A DNA stretch of 64,000 bases from Sporosarcina luteola (GTDB lineage: Bacteria > Bacillota > Bacilli > Bacillales_A > Planococcaceae), in assembly GCA_014204635.1 (NCBI GenBank), contig JACHLS010000016.1, positions 1 through 64,000 on the forward strand. The letters run 5' to 3'. Shown one piece after another: positions 43,715-51,937 of the stretch (its first letter is position 1; each line of letters starts with the position of its first letter). The translations under genes and the position numbers were made by a program. Under the pieces are notes generated by a model that saw nothing but the letters and a program-made list of their open reading frames with translations, had not been told where the DNA came from and did no database searches.

Positions 43715-43800
43715 TTGTTTGACCTCCTTTCCCTTACTACCTATTCTACAAGGCAACCCTTTCTTTCCTATTTCATAATTCTTAAGAAAACCTTACGAAG

Positions 43801-44736
43801 TTAAAATACCATTCGTTTTAGCTGGATGAGAAATGTGGTTTTATGAAATGGCTTACTTTCCACAACGATGGTTCCCCCCATGGACTCCACTAGCTTTTTC
43901 GTAATGGTCAGTCCAAGACCGCTGCCTTGGAATGCCTTATTTCTCGATTCCTCCAATGTAAAGGATCTTTCGAAAACATGATCCTGATGGTGTTCTTCAA
44001 TCCCTTTTCCTTTATCCCACACACGCAGATAGACATGATGATCATCAAACTCCAAACTAAATCCTACTGTTTTCCCTGCTTCTCCGTGGTGAAGTGCATT
44101 GGAGAATAAATTGTTTAATATGCGGCCAAGTGCTTCTTCGTTCGCCAATGCGTAAATCGGCAAATCCGGAATATCGATAACCGCCTCAAATTGTTTCATC
44201 TGAACCATATCGTAGAAGCTTAAAATATTTTTCCGACAAATTTCATTAATGTGCACTCCTGTTACATCAATCGTTTGGTCATCCGCCTCTAGTTTCGCCA
44301 AGTCAAAAAAAGAATTGATCAAATGGATGATCTCCAACGTTTTTTGGTGGATTTTCTCCAGCATCCTAGATTGTTCCTCCATCGGCTTTCGTGGATCTTG
44401 TTGTATGGTTTCAATATAGCCTAATACAACCGTTAAGGGTGTTTTTAAATCGTGCGATACATTCGATAGCATTTTTTTGATGGACTGCTCTGTTTTTTTT
44501 AACTGGGCACTGGATTGTTGATAACGGTCTAAAAACTCATTGACTTGGACTAATAAAATTTGTATGGCCCGATCATCCGTACTAAGAAGAATACGGTCAA
44601 AAGACGTTTTTCCACATACTTCTTTTAATCGTTCTGCAAGATATCCTAACTCTTTTTCTCTTTGTTTGCCTCTGTAGAATTGAAGTACATTGAGGGAGAT
44701 CAGAAAAATGATAATGCCAAGTAATACAATCTCCAT
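43801..44736 (-). CDS. Sensor histidine kinase, single TM
   Basis: 311-residue kinase: one N-terminal membrane segment (residues ~3-20), a coiled linker, dimerisation helix with SHDLKTPLTVVLGYIE (phospho-His near residue 97), N-box LNNLFSNALHHGEA, G boxes WDKGKGIEE and GSGLGLTITKKL. ATG 44736, one base after the regulator stop, has GGAG before it. Lacks any large outside domain, as in intramembrane-sensing kinases of cell-envelope stress systems. Confidence 0.93.
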   Translation of the reverse strand: MEIVLLGIIIFLISLNVLQFYRGKQREKELGYLAERLKEVCGKTSFDRILLSTDDRAIQILLVQVNEFLDRYQQSSAQLKKTEQSIKKMLSNVSHDLKTPLTVVLGYIETIQQDPRKPMEEQSRMLEKIHQKTLEIIHLINSFFDLAKLEADDQTIDVTGVHINEICRKNILSFYDMVQMKQFEAVIDIPDLPIYALANEEALGRILNNLFSNALHHGEAGKTVGFSLEFDDHHVYLRVWDKGKGIEEHHQDHVFERSFTLEESRNKAFQGSGLGLTITKKLVESMGGTIVVESKPFHKTTFLIQLKRMVF

Positions 44737-44737
44737 C

Positions 44738-45433
44738 TTAAAATTCTCCAAGCCGATAGCCCATGCCCCATAACGTTTTCAGATAGATTGGCGCTGAGGG
44801 GTCATCCTCAATTTTTTCCCGTAACCTTCTCATATGGACATTAATGATATTTTCATCTCCATAGTAGACATCTTGCCAAACTGCTTGATAGATTTGTTCT
44901 TTTGTAAAGACCCTTTTCGGATTTGTAAAAAATAGCTTGACTAGCTCCCATTCCTTTGCTGTCAACCTGATTGGTTTTCCATTCTTTTCAATTAACATGT
45001 TTTCAATATCGAGCGTAATTTCATGGACACGAATAATACTAGATTGATTATCTCCATGCCCTGAATATGTTGTCGCTCGGCGAATAGAAGCATGGATTCT
45101 AGCTACAAGCTCGATCATCGAAAAAGGTTTCGTAATATAATCATCTGCTCCAAAACCAAGTCCTAGCGCTTTATCGACTTCTCCATCTTTAGCAGAGAGA
45201 ATTAAGATTGGAATGCTGCTTTCATCTCGGATCTGTTTTAGAAAATCCATTCCGTTTAGTCGAGGCAACATTAAATCCAATAAAATCAGATCGTATGAAC
45301 CTCTCCTGAATTGCTGCTGAGCTTCTATTCCATCGTACGCACAAACAACTTGAAACCCTTCTAATTCCAAATAGTTAACAAGCATTTCACTAATCGATTT
45401 ATCATCTTCCACAAGTAGGATTACATGCCCCAA
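44738..45433 (-). CDS. OmpR-type response regulator
   Basis: 231-residue regulator: acidic pocket VEDD, phospho-Asp in LILLDLMLP, Lys in ITKPFSM, and an OmpR winged helix (RLTAKEWELVKLFFTNPKRV, VHMRRLREKIEDDP). TTG 45433 with AAGGTGG upstream is preferred; earlier in-frame starts add 10 residues. Pairs with the kinase and probably controls the ABC pair at 42067-43714. Confidence 0.93.
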   Translation of the reverse strand: MGHVILLVEDDKSISEMLVNYLELEGFQVVCAYDGIEAQQQFRRGSYDLILLDLMLPRLNGMDFLKQIRDESSIPILILSAKDGEVDKALGLGFGADDYITKPFSMIELVARIHASIRRATTYSGHGDNQSSIIRVHEITLDIENMLIEKNGKPIRLTAKEWELVKLFFTNPKRVFTKEQIYQAVWQDVYYGDENIINVHMRRLREKIEDDPSAPIYLKTLWGMGYRLGEF

Positions 45434-45497
45434 ATCCCTGACCACCTTCCACATTTCTGTCACTTCTTAAAATAGTATCCTGTATCCTGAACCATTA

Positions 45498-46061
45498 TCA
45501 ATCCGGATAAAAAATCGTCATGCTTAATCGAACCAACCGATCTCCCGAATTCGTATACGTATGAGGCCGATCTGCTTTAAATCGGATGGAATCCCCATTT
45601 TTTAATATATATTCGCCATCATTCACCCGTATCGTCAACTCTCCATCAAATACCGTAATGAATTCCTCCGTGCCTTGTTTATGTGAAGCAGAATTCAAGT
45701 TCCCTCCCTCCTCGATTTCAACCGAATAGATTTCAAAACGACTTTCCTCTTGAAAAGGGAATGAAGGATAGACTCTATACTTTCCTCCATCTTCAGTCAA
45801 TACTTGGATCTCATTTCGCAAAACGACTTTCGTGTCGGGCTGCGGGTTATGGATCAGTGACGTAAAAGAGATTTTCAGCCCATTGGCGATCTTCCAGATA
45901 GTTGTCAGTGTGGGGCTTGATTCCCCTCTTTCAATTTGTCCTATCATCGTTTTACTTACACCGCTTAATTCAGAGACCTTTTCTAAACTCAGCTTTTCTT
46001 TCTTCCGGATTGCCTTTAAATTTCTCGCTAGAATGCGTTGAATGTCCTCCATCAAACTCAC
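45498..46061 (-). CDS. XRE-cupin transcriptional regulator
   Basis: 187 residues: helix-turn-helix (ISLEKVSELSGVSKTMIGQIERG has the recognition helix) followed by a C-terminal cupin with GTEEFITVFDG and DGEYILKNGDSIRFKADRPH. This layout senses small ligands. Divergent from the LysE exporter, which it probably controls; an inverted repeat at 46079-46138 lies between. Confidence 0.92.
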   Translation of the reverse strand: MSLMEDIQRILARNLKAIRKKEKLSLEKVSELSGVSKTMIGQIERGESSPTLTTIWKIANGLKISFTSLIHNPQPDTKVVLRNEIQVLTEDGGKYRVYPSFPFQEESRFEIYSVEIEEGGNLNSASHKQGTEEFITVFDGELTIRVNDGEYILKNGDSIRFKADRPHTYTNSGDRLVRLSMTIFYPD

Positions 46062-46078
46062 TCCTTCTCTATTTACAA

Positions 46079-46138
46079 TATAACGTCTTTTCTGTACAAT
46101 AAAACGAATACGCTATAAAGACCATATTAGACGTTATA
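46079..46138. promoter_or_regulatory. Inverted repeat between regulator and LysE gene
   Basis: TATAACGTCT (46079-46088) and its exact complement AGACGTTATA (46129-46138), 40 bases apart, one near each divergent promoter: candidate operators for the XRE-cupin protein. Confidence 0.6.
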
Positions 46139-46165
46139 AGATACAAAATAAAGGAGGGATTGGCA

Positions 46166-46753
46166 ATGTCTGTAGTATCTTTTTTGCTATTCGTATTCGT
46201 TACCAGCTTCACTCCAGGTCCAAACAATATGATGGCCATGGCATTCGCAAACAAGCATGGATTTAAAAAAACGACAACCTTTTGTTTAGGTGTCGGTTTT
46301 GGATTTTTCGTTATTATCCTGTGTTGTTTAGTATTTAATCGTATACTCCTAAACCTGATGCCTACGATTCAATTGCCTCTATCCCTTTTTGGCGTCGCCT
46401 ACATGTTATACTTGGCATTTAAAATTTTGACGAGCAAAGACACTACTAGCACAAATAATGAAAAAGAACAGACGAATTTCTTTCTAATCGGTGCGTTGCT
46501 GCAATTTATCAATCCCAAAGCAATTCTCTATGGAGTTTCAGTTGTTTCGACATTTATTCTTCCGTACTACACTTCCATTAGCAGCTATCTATGTTTGTCG
46601 GCATTTTTAGGTTTTGTCGGCATTATGAGTACATTTACATGGAGTTTATTCGGTTCCCTATTGCAAACATTCGTAAAGCAATACCAAAAACCATTTAATA
46701 TCCTTATGGCGCTGTTATTGGTGTATAGCGCATGTACGATTCTTTTCGGATAG
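46166..46753 (+). CDS. LysE-family amino acid exporter
   Basis: 195-residue LysE/RhtB permease with six hydrophobic segments. The N-terminal signature FTPGPNNMMAMAFANKHGFK and LQFINPKAILYGVSVVSTF are diagnostic. ATG 46166 after AAAGGAGGG. Exports an amino acid or similar metabolite sensed by the divergent regulator. Confidence 0.93.
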   Translation: MSVVSFLLFVFVTSFTPGPNNMMAMAFANKHGFKKTTTFCLGVGFGFFVIILCCLVFNRILLNLMPTIQLPLSLFGVAYMLYLAFKILTSKDTTSTNNEKEQTNFFLIGALLQFINPKAILYGVSVVSTFILPYYTSISSYLCLSAFLGFVGIMSTFTWSLFGSLLQTFVKQYQKPFNILMALLLVYSACTILFG

Positions 46754-46783
46754 GCAGGACTGCTTGAGGATCATACCAAATTC

Positions 46784-46814
46784 ACCGATTTCTTTTCTTT
46801 GAGAAGAAATCGGT
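46784..46814. terminator. Terminator between LysE and the next regulator
   Basis: ACCGATTTCTT/AAGAAATCGGT arms. Confidence 0.8.
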
Positions 46815-46843
46815 TTGAATGTTGATCTGTGATAACCATAATG

Positions 46844-47401
46844 TCATTCAGACTGATGTGAATCAATGATCAAAAAATAATGACATTCATCAGTTGAAAG
46901 GTTTATGAAGCGATGCTTTACATCGGCCCCAAAGTAGAGAGAATCTCCTTGTTCCACTGTATAAGTTTCAGGCTGCTCGCCTAGTATAACTTTTAGACTT
47001 CCTTGTGTAACATGAATATATTCTTTAACCCCTCTTTGATGGGCCGGAAAAGTACCGGTTTCCTGTAGGGGCGGTATGATATTGAGGATAAATTCCAGGC
47101 CCCTTGATGAAAATGCAGGAGATAAAAGCTGTCGTTCCATACCAGTCGTTTCATCCTTATAGACCATTCTTTGATTGGAACGTATAAGAATGACCTCTTG
47201 CTTCTGTTGTTCCCCTAATAATTGCGAAATTGTGACTTCCAATCCTTCGGCAATTTGCGAAGCAACCTGTATAGTAGGATTTTTTTCTCCCCTTTCAATC
47301 ATCGATAACATGGATCGACTCACCTTTGATCGCTCCGCAAGCTCTTCTAAGGTTAGAGTTCTTTTCTTTCTCTCTCTTTTAACATTTTCTCCAAACTTCA
47401 A
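46844..47401 (-). CDS. XRE-cupin transcriptional regulator
   Basis: 185 residues: helix-turn-helix (LEELAERSKVSRSMLSMIER) and a cupin with RGVKEYIHVTQGSLKVILG and VEQGDSLYFGADVKHRF. Divergent from the LctP permease; two identical-core palindromes in between (47422-47431 and 47482-47491) are its likely binding sites. Paralogue of the regulator at 45498. Confidence 0.92.
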   Translation of the reverse strand: MKFGENVKRERKKRTLTLEELAERSKVSRSMLSMIERGEKNPTIQVASQIAEGLEVTISQLLGEQQKQEVILIRSNQRMVYKDETTGMERQLLSPAFSSRGLEFILNIIPPLQETGTFPAHQRGVKEYIHVTQGSLKVILGEQPETYTVEQGDSLYFGADVKHRFINLSTDECHYFLIIDSHQSE

Positions 47402-47421
47402 TGAAAGACACGCCCTTTTTC

Positions 47422-47491
47422 TACTATAGTGGAATGTAATCTTGACATTTACCAGAAGAGTAATTATGATAGAAAAAAGTACACTATAGTG
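47422..47491 (+). promoter_or_regulatory. Promoter and paired operators of the LctP gene
   Basis: TTGACA (47442-47447), 17 bases, TATGAT (47465-47470). It is flanked by palindromes CACTATAGTG (47482-47491, perfect) and TACTATAGTG (47422-47431), 60 bp apart, both followed by GGA. Confidence 0.8.
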
Positions 47492-47561
47492 GATTTATAG
47501 TTACATCGTAACAATGAATGTGTATTTCCACAAGTTCTTCGTGACGAATGGGGGGGTAGGC

Positions 47562-49055
47562 ATGACCGTTTTTATAGCGCTTTTTCCGATTTTAAGTATT
47601 TTTCTTTTTTTGTTTTTATTCAAACTGACGTCATTACGTGCAGGAACTCTATCTTTTCTTATCACAGTTCTCATCACCTTACTATATCCTCGTTTTCATC
47701 TTATACCGGAACACATTCTTCATTCATCGTTAAAAGGATTATTAATTTCTCTCATTGCTGCATATGTTCTTTTTTTTGGCATCTTTCTTTTCCATTTGAT
47801 GAATAGTGCAGGTGGCATTCAATCTATCGCCACCTTTATTTCAAAAGCGACAAGTGATCGAATTCTTCAAGTCATGATAATAGTAGTTGGTCTTTCACCA
47901 CTCATCGAATCCACAAGCGGGTTCGGTATCGCCTTTATGATTGTTGCGCCAATCTTTATCGCGTTAGGCTTTAGTCCTGTAAAATCCGCTTTATTGGGGC
48001 TTGTTAGTTTACTCGCTGTGCCTTGGGGAGCATTAGCCACAGGGACGGTAATTGGGGCGGAACTTGGCGGGCTATCACTCCAGAAGCTTGGCGCAGGCTC
48101 CGCTATGCTCAGCATTCCGGTGTTTGCCTATTTTATTCTTATCGCAGTTTATCTAGCAGGAGGAATCCAAGCGATTAAGGAAAAATGGAAGGTATTGCTC
48201 CTGTTGTCAATTACCTTTTCTCTCTCTATTCTCTTCTTCAACACGTTTGTCAGCGTGGAATTAGCCGGAGTTCTTGGCTCACTACTTACAACTGGGATAG
48301 GCATTGTCATCTCTTCATTGAAAAATAACCGGGCGGAACTCGCAACTTCTATGGAGGAACTTCCCAGCATCAATATTTTTAAAGTCATGAGCCCCTATAT
48401 CATTCTTACTGTATTTATATTCATTTCCCGTTTATGGACGCCCTTCCGGCATTTTTTAGAGTCTCATGCCGTGATCAAATTTCCCTCGTTCTCCTTTTCA
48501 ATGGCTTTACTGTATTCACCGGGTTTTTGGTTATTCGTGACTTGTCTATTTACGATTTATATATTTAGAATTCAGAAGGTGACCGTCTTTCTTACATTAC
48601 AAAAGACGTTGAAACAATGGATCCCTTTTACGATTTCAACCTTAGCTTTTGTCAGTATTTCTGAAGTGATGGCAACCGCAGGAATGACCCAACTCCTTTC
48701 AGATAAAACAGGCGCCTTATTCGGAACTAGTTTTTTACTGATCTCTCCTCTAATTGGAGGGATAGGGGGGTATCTGACAGGGAGCAACACAGGATCAAAT
48801 GCAATGTTTATCCAGCTGCAAATGCAAACAGCGGGGCAAGTTGGACTATCACCAGATTTGATTGCCATGTCCCAAAATGCAAGCTCCTCGCATTCCACCA
48901 TGGCCAGCCCTTCTCGAGTGATGCTAGGCGCATCGCTATGCAACGTGCAATCCGAGGAAAATCGTTTATTAAAACAAATCACTCTTATCGTTTTAGGAGC
49001 AATTCTTATTATTGGCTTGTCCTTATTCCTACTTAACTTAACACTCCATCAATGA
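47562..49055 (+). CDS. LctP-family permease (L-lactate or related)
   Basis: 497-residue membrane protein with 12-14 hydrophobic segments. The family hallmark is LIESTSGFGIAFMIVAPI (EGxxGFG-like), mirrored by GGIGGYLTGSNTGSNAMF later. Lactate/glycolate permeases of this family import 2-hydroxy acids with protons. ATG 47562 has GGGGGGG just before it. The last third contains NASSSHSTMASPSRVMLGAS, typical of LctP. Controlled by the XRE-cupin protein in front; this differs from the GntR-type control of most LctP genes. Confidence 0.9.
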   Translation: MTVFIALFPILSIFLFLFLFKLTSLRAGTLSFLITVLITLLYPRFHLIPEHILHSSLKGLLISLIAAYVLFFGIFLFHLMNSAGGIQSIATFISKATSDRILQVMIIVVGLSPLIESTSGFGIAFMIVAPIFIALGFSPVKSALLGLVSLLAVPWGALATGTVIGAELGGLSLQKLGAGSAMLSIPVFAYFILIAVYLAGGIQAIKEKWKVLLLLSITFSLSILFFNTFVSVELAGVLGSLLTTGIGIVISSLKNNRAELATSMEELPSINIFKVMSPYIILTVFIFISRLWTPFRHFLESHAVIKFPSFSFSMALLYSPGFWLFVTCLFTIYIFRIQKVTVFLTLQKTLKQWIPFTISTLAFVSISEVMATAGMTQLLSDKTGALFGTSFLLISPLIGGIGGYLTGSNTGSNAMFIQLQMQTAGQVGLSPDLIAMSQNASSSHSTMASPSRVMLGASLCNVQSEENRLLKQITLIVLGAILIIGLSLFLLNLTLHQ

Positions 49056-49234
49056 ATGCATTGCAACTTTTATACTAAAATGATTGCCTCCTAGCAATGT
49101 AGAAAAGCAGTTCCCTTTACCACAGAAACTTTTACAAAACTCGTTCGTACATATAGGTAAGAGAATGTACTAACCATTATCCATCGTTAACGATTGTTTT
49201 ACTTTTAAATCATTGAATTGGAGTGTTTTGGCCT

Positions 49235-49990
49235 GTGACTCAGTTAAATGCAAACTCTCAATATATCCGATCCGTCCGCTTATTGAAGGAACAGCTGCCC
49301 CATGGCGTATTCCCTTTCACCCTTCCCTTTGTTCGTAACTTAGATGAGCTGCAGCTTCATCCGAACATTACATATATTATCGGGGAGAATGGCATGGGCA
49401 AATCAACTTTGTTAGAAGGAATCGCGATTGCCTATGGCTTTAATCCGGAAGGTGGTACGTTGAATTTCAATTTTTCAAGCTTTGATTCCCACTCGCTATT
49501 AGATCAACACTTGCGTCTAGTGAAAGGAATAGACCGTCCTTCAGATCATTTCTTTTTCCGTGCCGAAAGTTTTTACAATGTCGCGACCAATATAGAAGAA
49601 TTGGATCAGGAGTTCCCTCATCTCCCACGGATTATCGATTCGTATGGAGGCGTTTCACTGCACGAACAATCGCATGGCGAATCCTTTTTTTCCGCTTTTA
49701 TGAAACGCTTCAGCGGAAACGGTTTGTATATCCTGGATGAGCCGGAAGCCGCGTTGTCCCCCCTCCGCCAAATTTCATTGCTGGCACGTATGAATGAGCT
49801 CGTTCAGGACGGATCCCAGTTCATCATTTCGACTCACTCTCCCATCGTCATGGCGCATCCGCTCTCAAAAATTATTCAAATTACAGAAGACAGCATGCAT
49901 GAGACGACATTGGAGGAGACAGAACACTATTCAATTATGAAACAGTTTTTTGATGATAAAGATCGATTGCTGCACCATCTATTCCAATAG
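49235..49990 (+). CDS. AAA family ATPase (predicted ATP-binding, SMC-like)
   Basis: 251-residue ABC-type ATPase without membrane or coiled-coil part: Walker A GENGMGKSTL, signature-like SHGESFF, Walker B LYILDEPEAALS, switch His ISTHSPIV. This is the COG3910 type, of unknown role. GTG 49235 has GGAG upstream; GTG 49223 has none. The next gene, a lipoprotein, starts 22 bases downstream. Confidence 0.88.
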   Translation: MTQLNANSQYIRSVRLLKEQLPHGVFPFTLPFVRNLDELQLHPNITYIIGENGMGKSTLLEGIAIAYGFNPEGGTLNFNFSSFDSHSLLDQHLRLVKGIDRPSDHFFFRAESFYNVATNIEELDQEFPHLPRIIDSYGGVSLHEQSHGESFFSAFMKRFSGNGLYILDEPEAALSPLRQISLLARMNELVQDGSQFIISTHSPIVMAHPLSKIIQITEDSMHETTLEETEHYSIMKQFFDDKDRLLHHLFQ

Positions 49991-50011
49991 GAAGTTGAGG
50001 AGGTAATCCTT

Positions 50012-50314
50012 TTGAAACGTCTGTTACGGTCAGTCTGCATATTTTCACTTGCCTTGTTTTTATTTGCTTGTACAAAGGTTGTAGATACCTTCTCGTTTAT
50101 TGGAAAAATTGAAAGGATCACGGGTACTACGGCGCTCGTCCTTGTGGAAGAGGGAGACAGAGGCATTCAAGGCTCTGAAGTCGACGTAGACCTATCCGTC
50201 AATACGGAAGATACTTTCCTGATCGGTGATCGGGTTGTGGTGGGCTATGACGGTTCGATAATGGAGACCGCACCTCTCAAAATTATTACCCTTTCAGTCC
50301 AGTTCGCCGATTAG
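50012..50314 (+). CDS. Small lipoprotein, DUF3221-like
   Basis: 100 residues with lipobox LFAC (Cys near residue 20) and a beta-rich body of about 75 residues. TTG 50012 after GAGGAGG. Resembles the DUF3221 family of Bacillales lipoproteins by look; not certain. Probably same transcript as the ATPase. Confidence 0.72.
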   Translation: MKRLLRSVCIFSLALFLFACTKVVDTFSFIGKIERITGTTALVLVEEGDRGIQGSEVDVDLSVNTEDTFLIGDRVVVGYDGSIMETAPLKIITLSVQFAD

Positions 50315-50325
50315 TAGCGAACTTG

Positions 50326-50352
50326 AGCCTTCCTTATAAGTAACGGAAGGCT
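50326..50352. terminator. Terminator after the lipoprotein gene
   Basis: AGCCTTCC/GGAAGGCT arms. Confidence 0.75.
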
Positions 50353-50410
50353 TGTCCTTTCAATCACCAAATGTATGTATAACGTGGATAAATGATTTGA
50401 TCACCTCCTC

Positions 50411-51241
50411 TCAATCCTTCCAGCAGTCTCGTGCCAATGCTTCGTAAAAAACTTTCGATACACGTCGCTCCAACTTAAGCGTAACAACCAACGCAGACTT
50501 ATGCAGCACCATCATAAAAAGACCCGCCAAAATCAAATCATGCTTCGTATGAAAGGGAGCGGGCAGTAATGGAAAAGATTCCAAAATATCAGGTCCACAA
50601 AGATGGGAGATGAGTTGAAGCGCCAACGGATTTGTGGCGCCTTCCAAAAAACCTGATGCGATAAAAAACAGGCAGGCCGGTGAAATAGCCACTCCGCTCA
50701 AAAACGCATACCGCTTCATTTTACAAGAACATAAGCGGAGCAACGGGTCCGGGGAAGCCAGTGGTTTCCACATGCCAAACGATAGAAGAAAGAGCAGCAA
50801 TAAAAACCCTGCATGAACAAGAGGTCGTGCCACTAGGAATGTAAGAATAATAGGGGTGTGATAGAAGAGGAATACTACTGCGAACGTAGAAAGAAACGCG
50901 ATGGGAGATAGGTGGATGGAAGGCAGCTTGCTCCGCCTCAGCCAACTGGTCATGACATCAACCAATGCTACCGGGATACCAAGCATGAGCAGTGGTGGTA
51001 CAAAGAAAAACAGCAAACTCATCTGCACCATATGCAATGTGATGGAAACTTGGCTCAGCATGGCAAAAGGACTGCCCAGCATGAGAAACAGCAACAAGCA
51101 TGCAAGAAGAAAAGAGATAGGCTGCCAGCAGACGAGTTCATTTTTCACGTATCGATTGACAAAAACACCGTAAAAGGAAACGATGCCAGCCAGCAAAGCG
51201 AACCATTGCCAGCTCCACGTCAATTTTTCAAGCAGCAGCAC
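50411..51241 (-). CDS. ctaG: Cytochrome c oxidase assembly factor CtaG
   Basis: 276-residue, seven-segment Caa3-type CtaG. The segments MLSQVSITLHMVQMSLLFFF and VPPLLMLGIPVALVDVMTSW are family-typical, and the C-terminal HTKHDLILAGLFMMVLHK holds conserved His. It assists copper insertion into the caa3 oxidase. The start is GTG 51241 with a weak ribosome site. Normally the last gene of the cta operon; here it stands alone. Confidence 0.88.
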   Translation of the reverse strand: MLLLEKLTWSWQWFALLAGIVSFYGVFVNRYVKNELVCWQPISFLLACLLLFLMLGSPFAMLSQVSITLHMVQMSLLFFFVPPLLMLGIPVALVDVMTSWLRRSKLPSIHLSPIAFLSTFAVVFLFYHTPIILTFLVARPLVHAGFLLLLFLLSFGMWKPLASPDPLLRLCSCKMKRYAFLSGVAISPACLFFIASGFLEGATNPLALQLISHLCGPDILESFPLLPAPFHTKHDLILAGLFMMVLHKSALVVTLKLERRVSKVFYEALARDCWKD

Positions 51242-51344
51242 CTCAATCGCACTATCGACAGAAACCCCTCCCTTCTTCGGCTATTCCATTATATGTAGGC
51301 AGGATGAATTTATTTCAAATGGTGGGGGAGCTTTGAGTGAGATT

Positions 51345-51615
51345 TGGGGGAGTCGGTGGTAAAGTTCGGAGAAGCGGTGATAACGGCACGAGAGTCGGTG
51401 GTAAACACCTGAGAAGCGGTGGTAACGGCACGAGAGTCGGTGGTAAACATCTGAGAAGCGGTGGTAACGGCACAAGAGTCGGTGGTAAACACCTGAGAAG
51501 CGGTGATAACGGCACGAGAGTCGGTGGTAAACACCTGAGAAGCGGTGATAACGGCACGAGAGTCGGTGGTAAACACCTGAGAAGCGGTGGTAACGGCACG
51601 AGAGTCGGTGGTAAG
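51345..51615. repeat. 42-bp tandem array, six copies of a 2x21-bp unit
   Basis: The 42-base unit consists of GAGTCGGTGGTAAACACCTGA joined to a diverged 21-base partner (GAAGCGGTGGTAACGGCACG plus A), so the basic step is 21 bases. Six-plus units follow with one or two differences (GGTGGTAAC vs GGTGATAAC). Being a multiple of 3, every frame stays open, giving Ser/Thr- or Arg/Gly-rich spurious products. Lies upstream of ctaG and downstream of the lanthipeptide cluster. Confidence 0.95.
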
Positions 51616-51837
51616 TAAAAGAGAACTCACATATTACATTACTAGTCCTATATCGTATTCCGCACTTTTGCTGGCCGATGGTCTAACAGATGAAGCATTA
51701 GATCGCTAACTTTCCGAATGGAAGAGTGGTCAAATTGTATTCCAACCAACGAAGTGAAATAACCGTTCCATTCATTAGGCGACCCGAGGTAGGTGTCGTT
51801 TTTTAAAATTCCGAAGGCCTACAGAGGGAATTAAACC

Positions 51838-51874
51838 AAAAGGGGCCCTCGGAAAGTCAATTTCCAGCCCCCTT
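51838..51874 (-). terminator. Terminator of the lanthipeptide operon
   Basis: Minus strand: AAGGGGGC, GGAAA/TTTCC inner stem, GCCCCTT then TTGGTTT. Follows the exporter gene by ~65 bases. Confidence 0.75.
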
Positions 51875-51937
51875 AAGTTACAGGATGATACTAGTATCAT
51901 CCCCAAACTCATCAAACTGATTGAATGCGTTACATAC

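Noticed and set aside
49183..49194. ATCGTTAACGAT palindrome before the AAA ATPase gene
   Set aside because: Only 12 bp and no second copy or adjoining regulator; could be chance.
51310..51630. Open frames on both strands across the 42-bp array (Thr/Ser- or Arg/Gly-rich repeats)
   Set aside because: They exist only because the repeat length is a multiple of 3; no ribosome sites and all frames are open alike.
51640..51780. Possible gene tail on the plus strand (reading ...LADGLTDEALDR)
   Set aside because: Interrupted by stops within 25 codons and no family; not enough to call a pseudogene.
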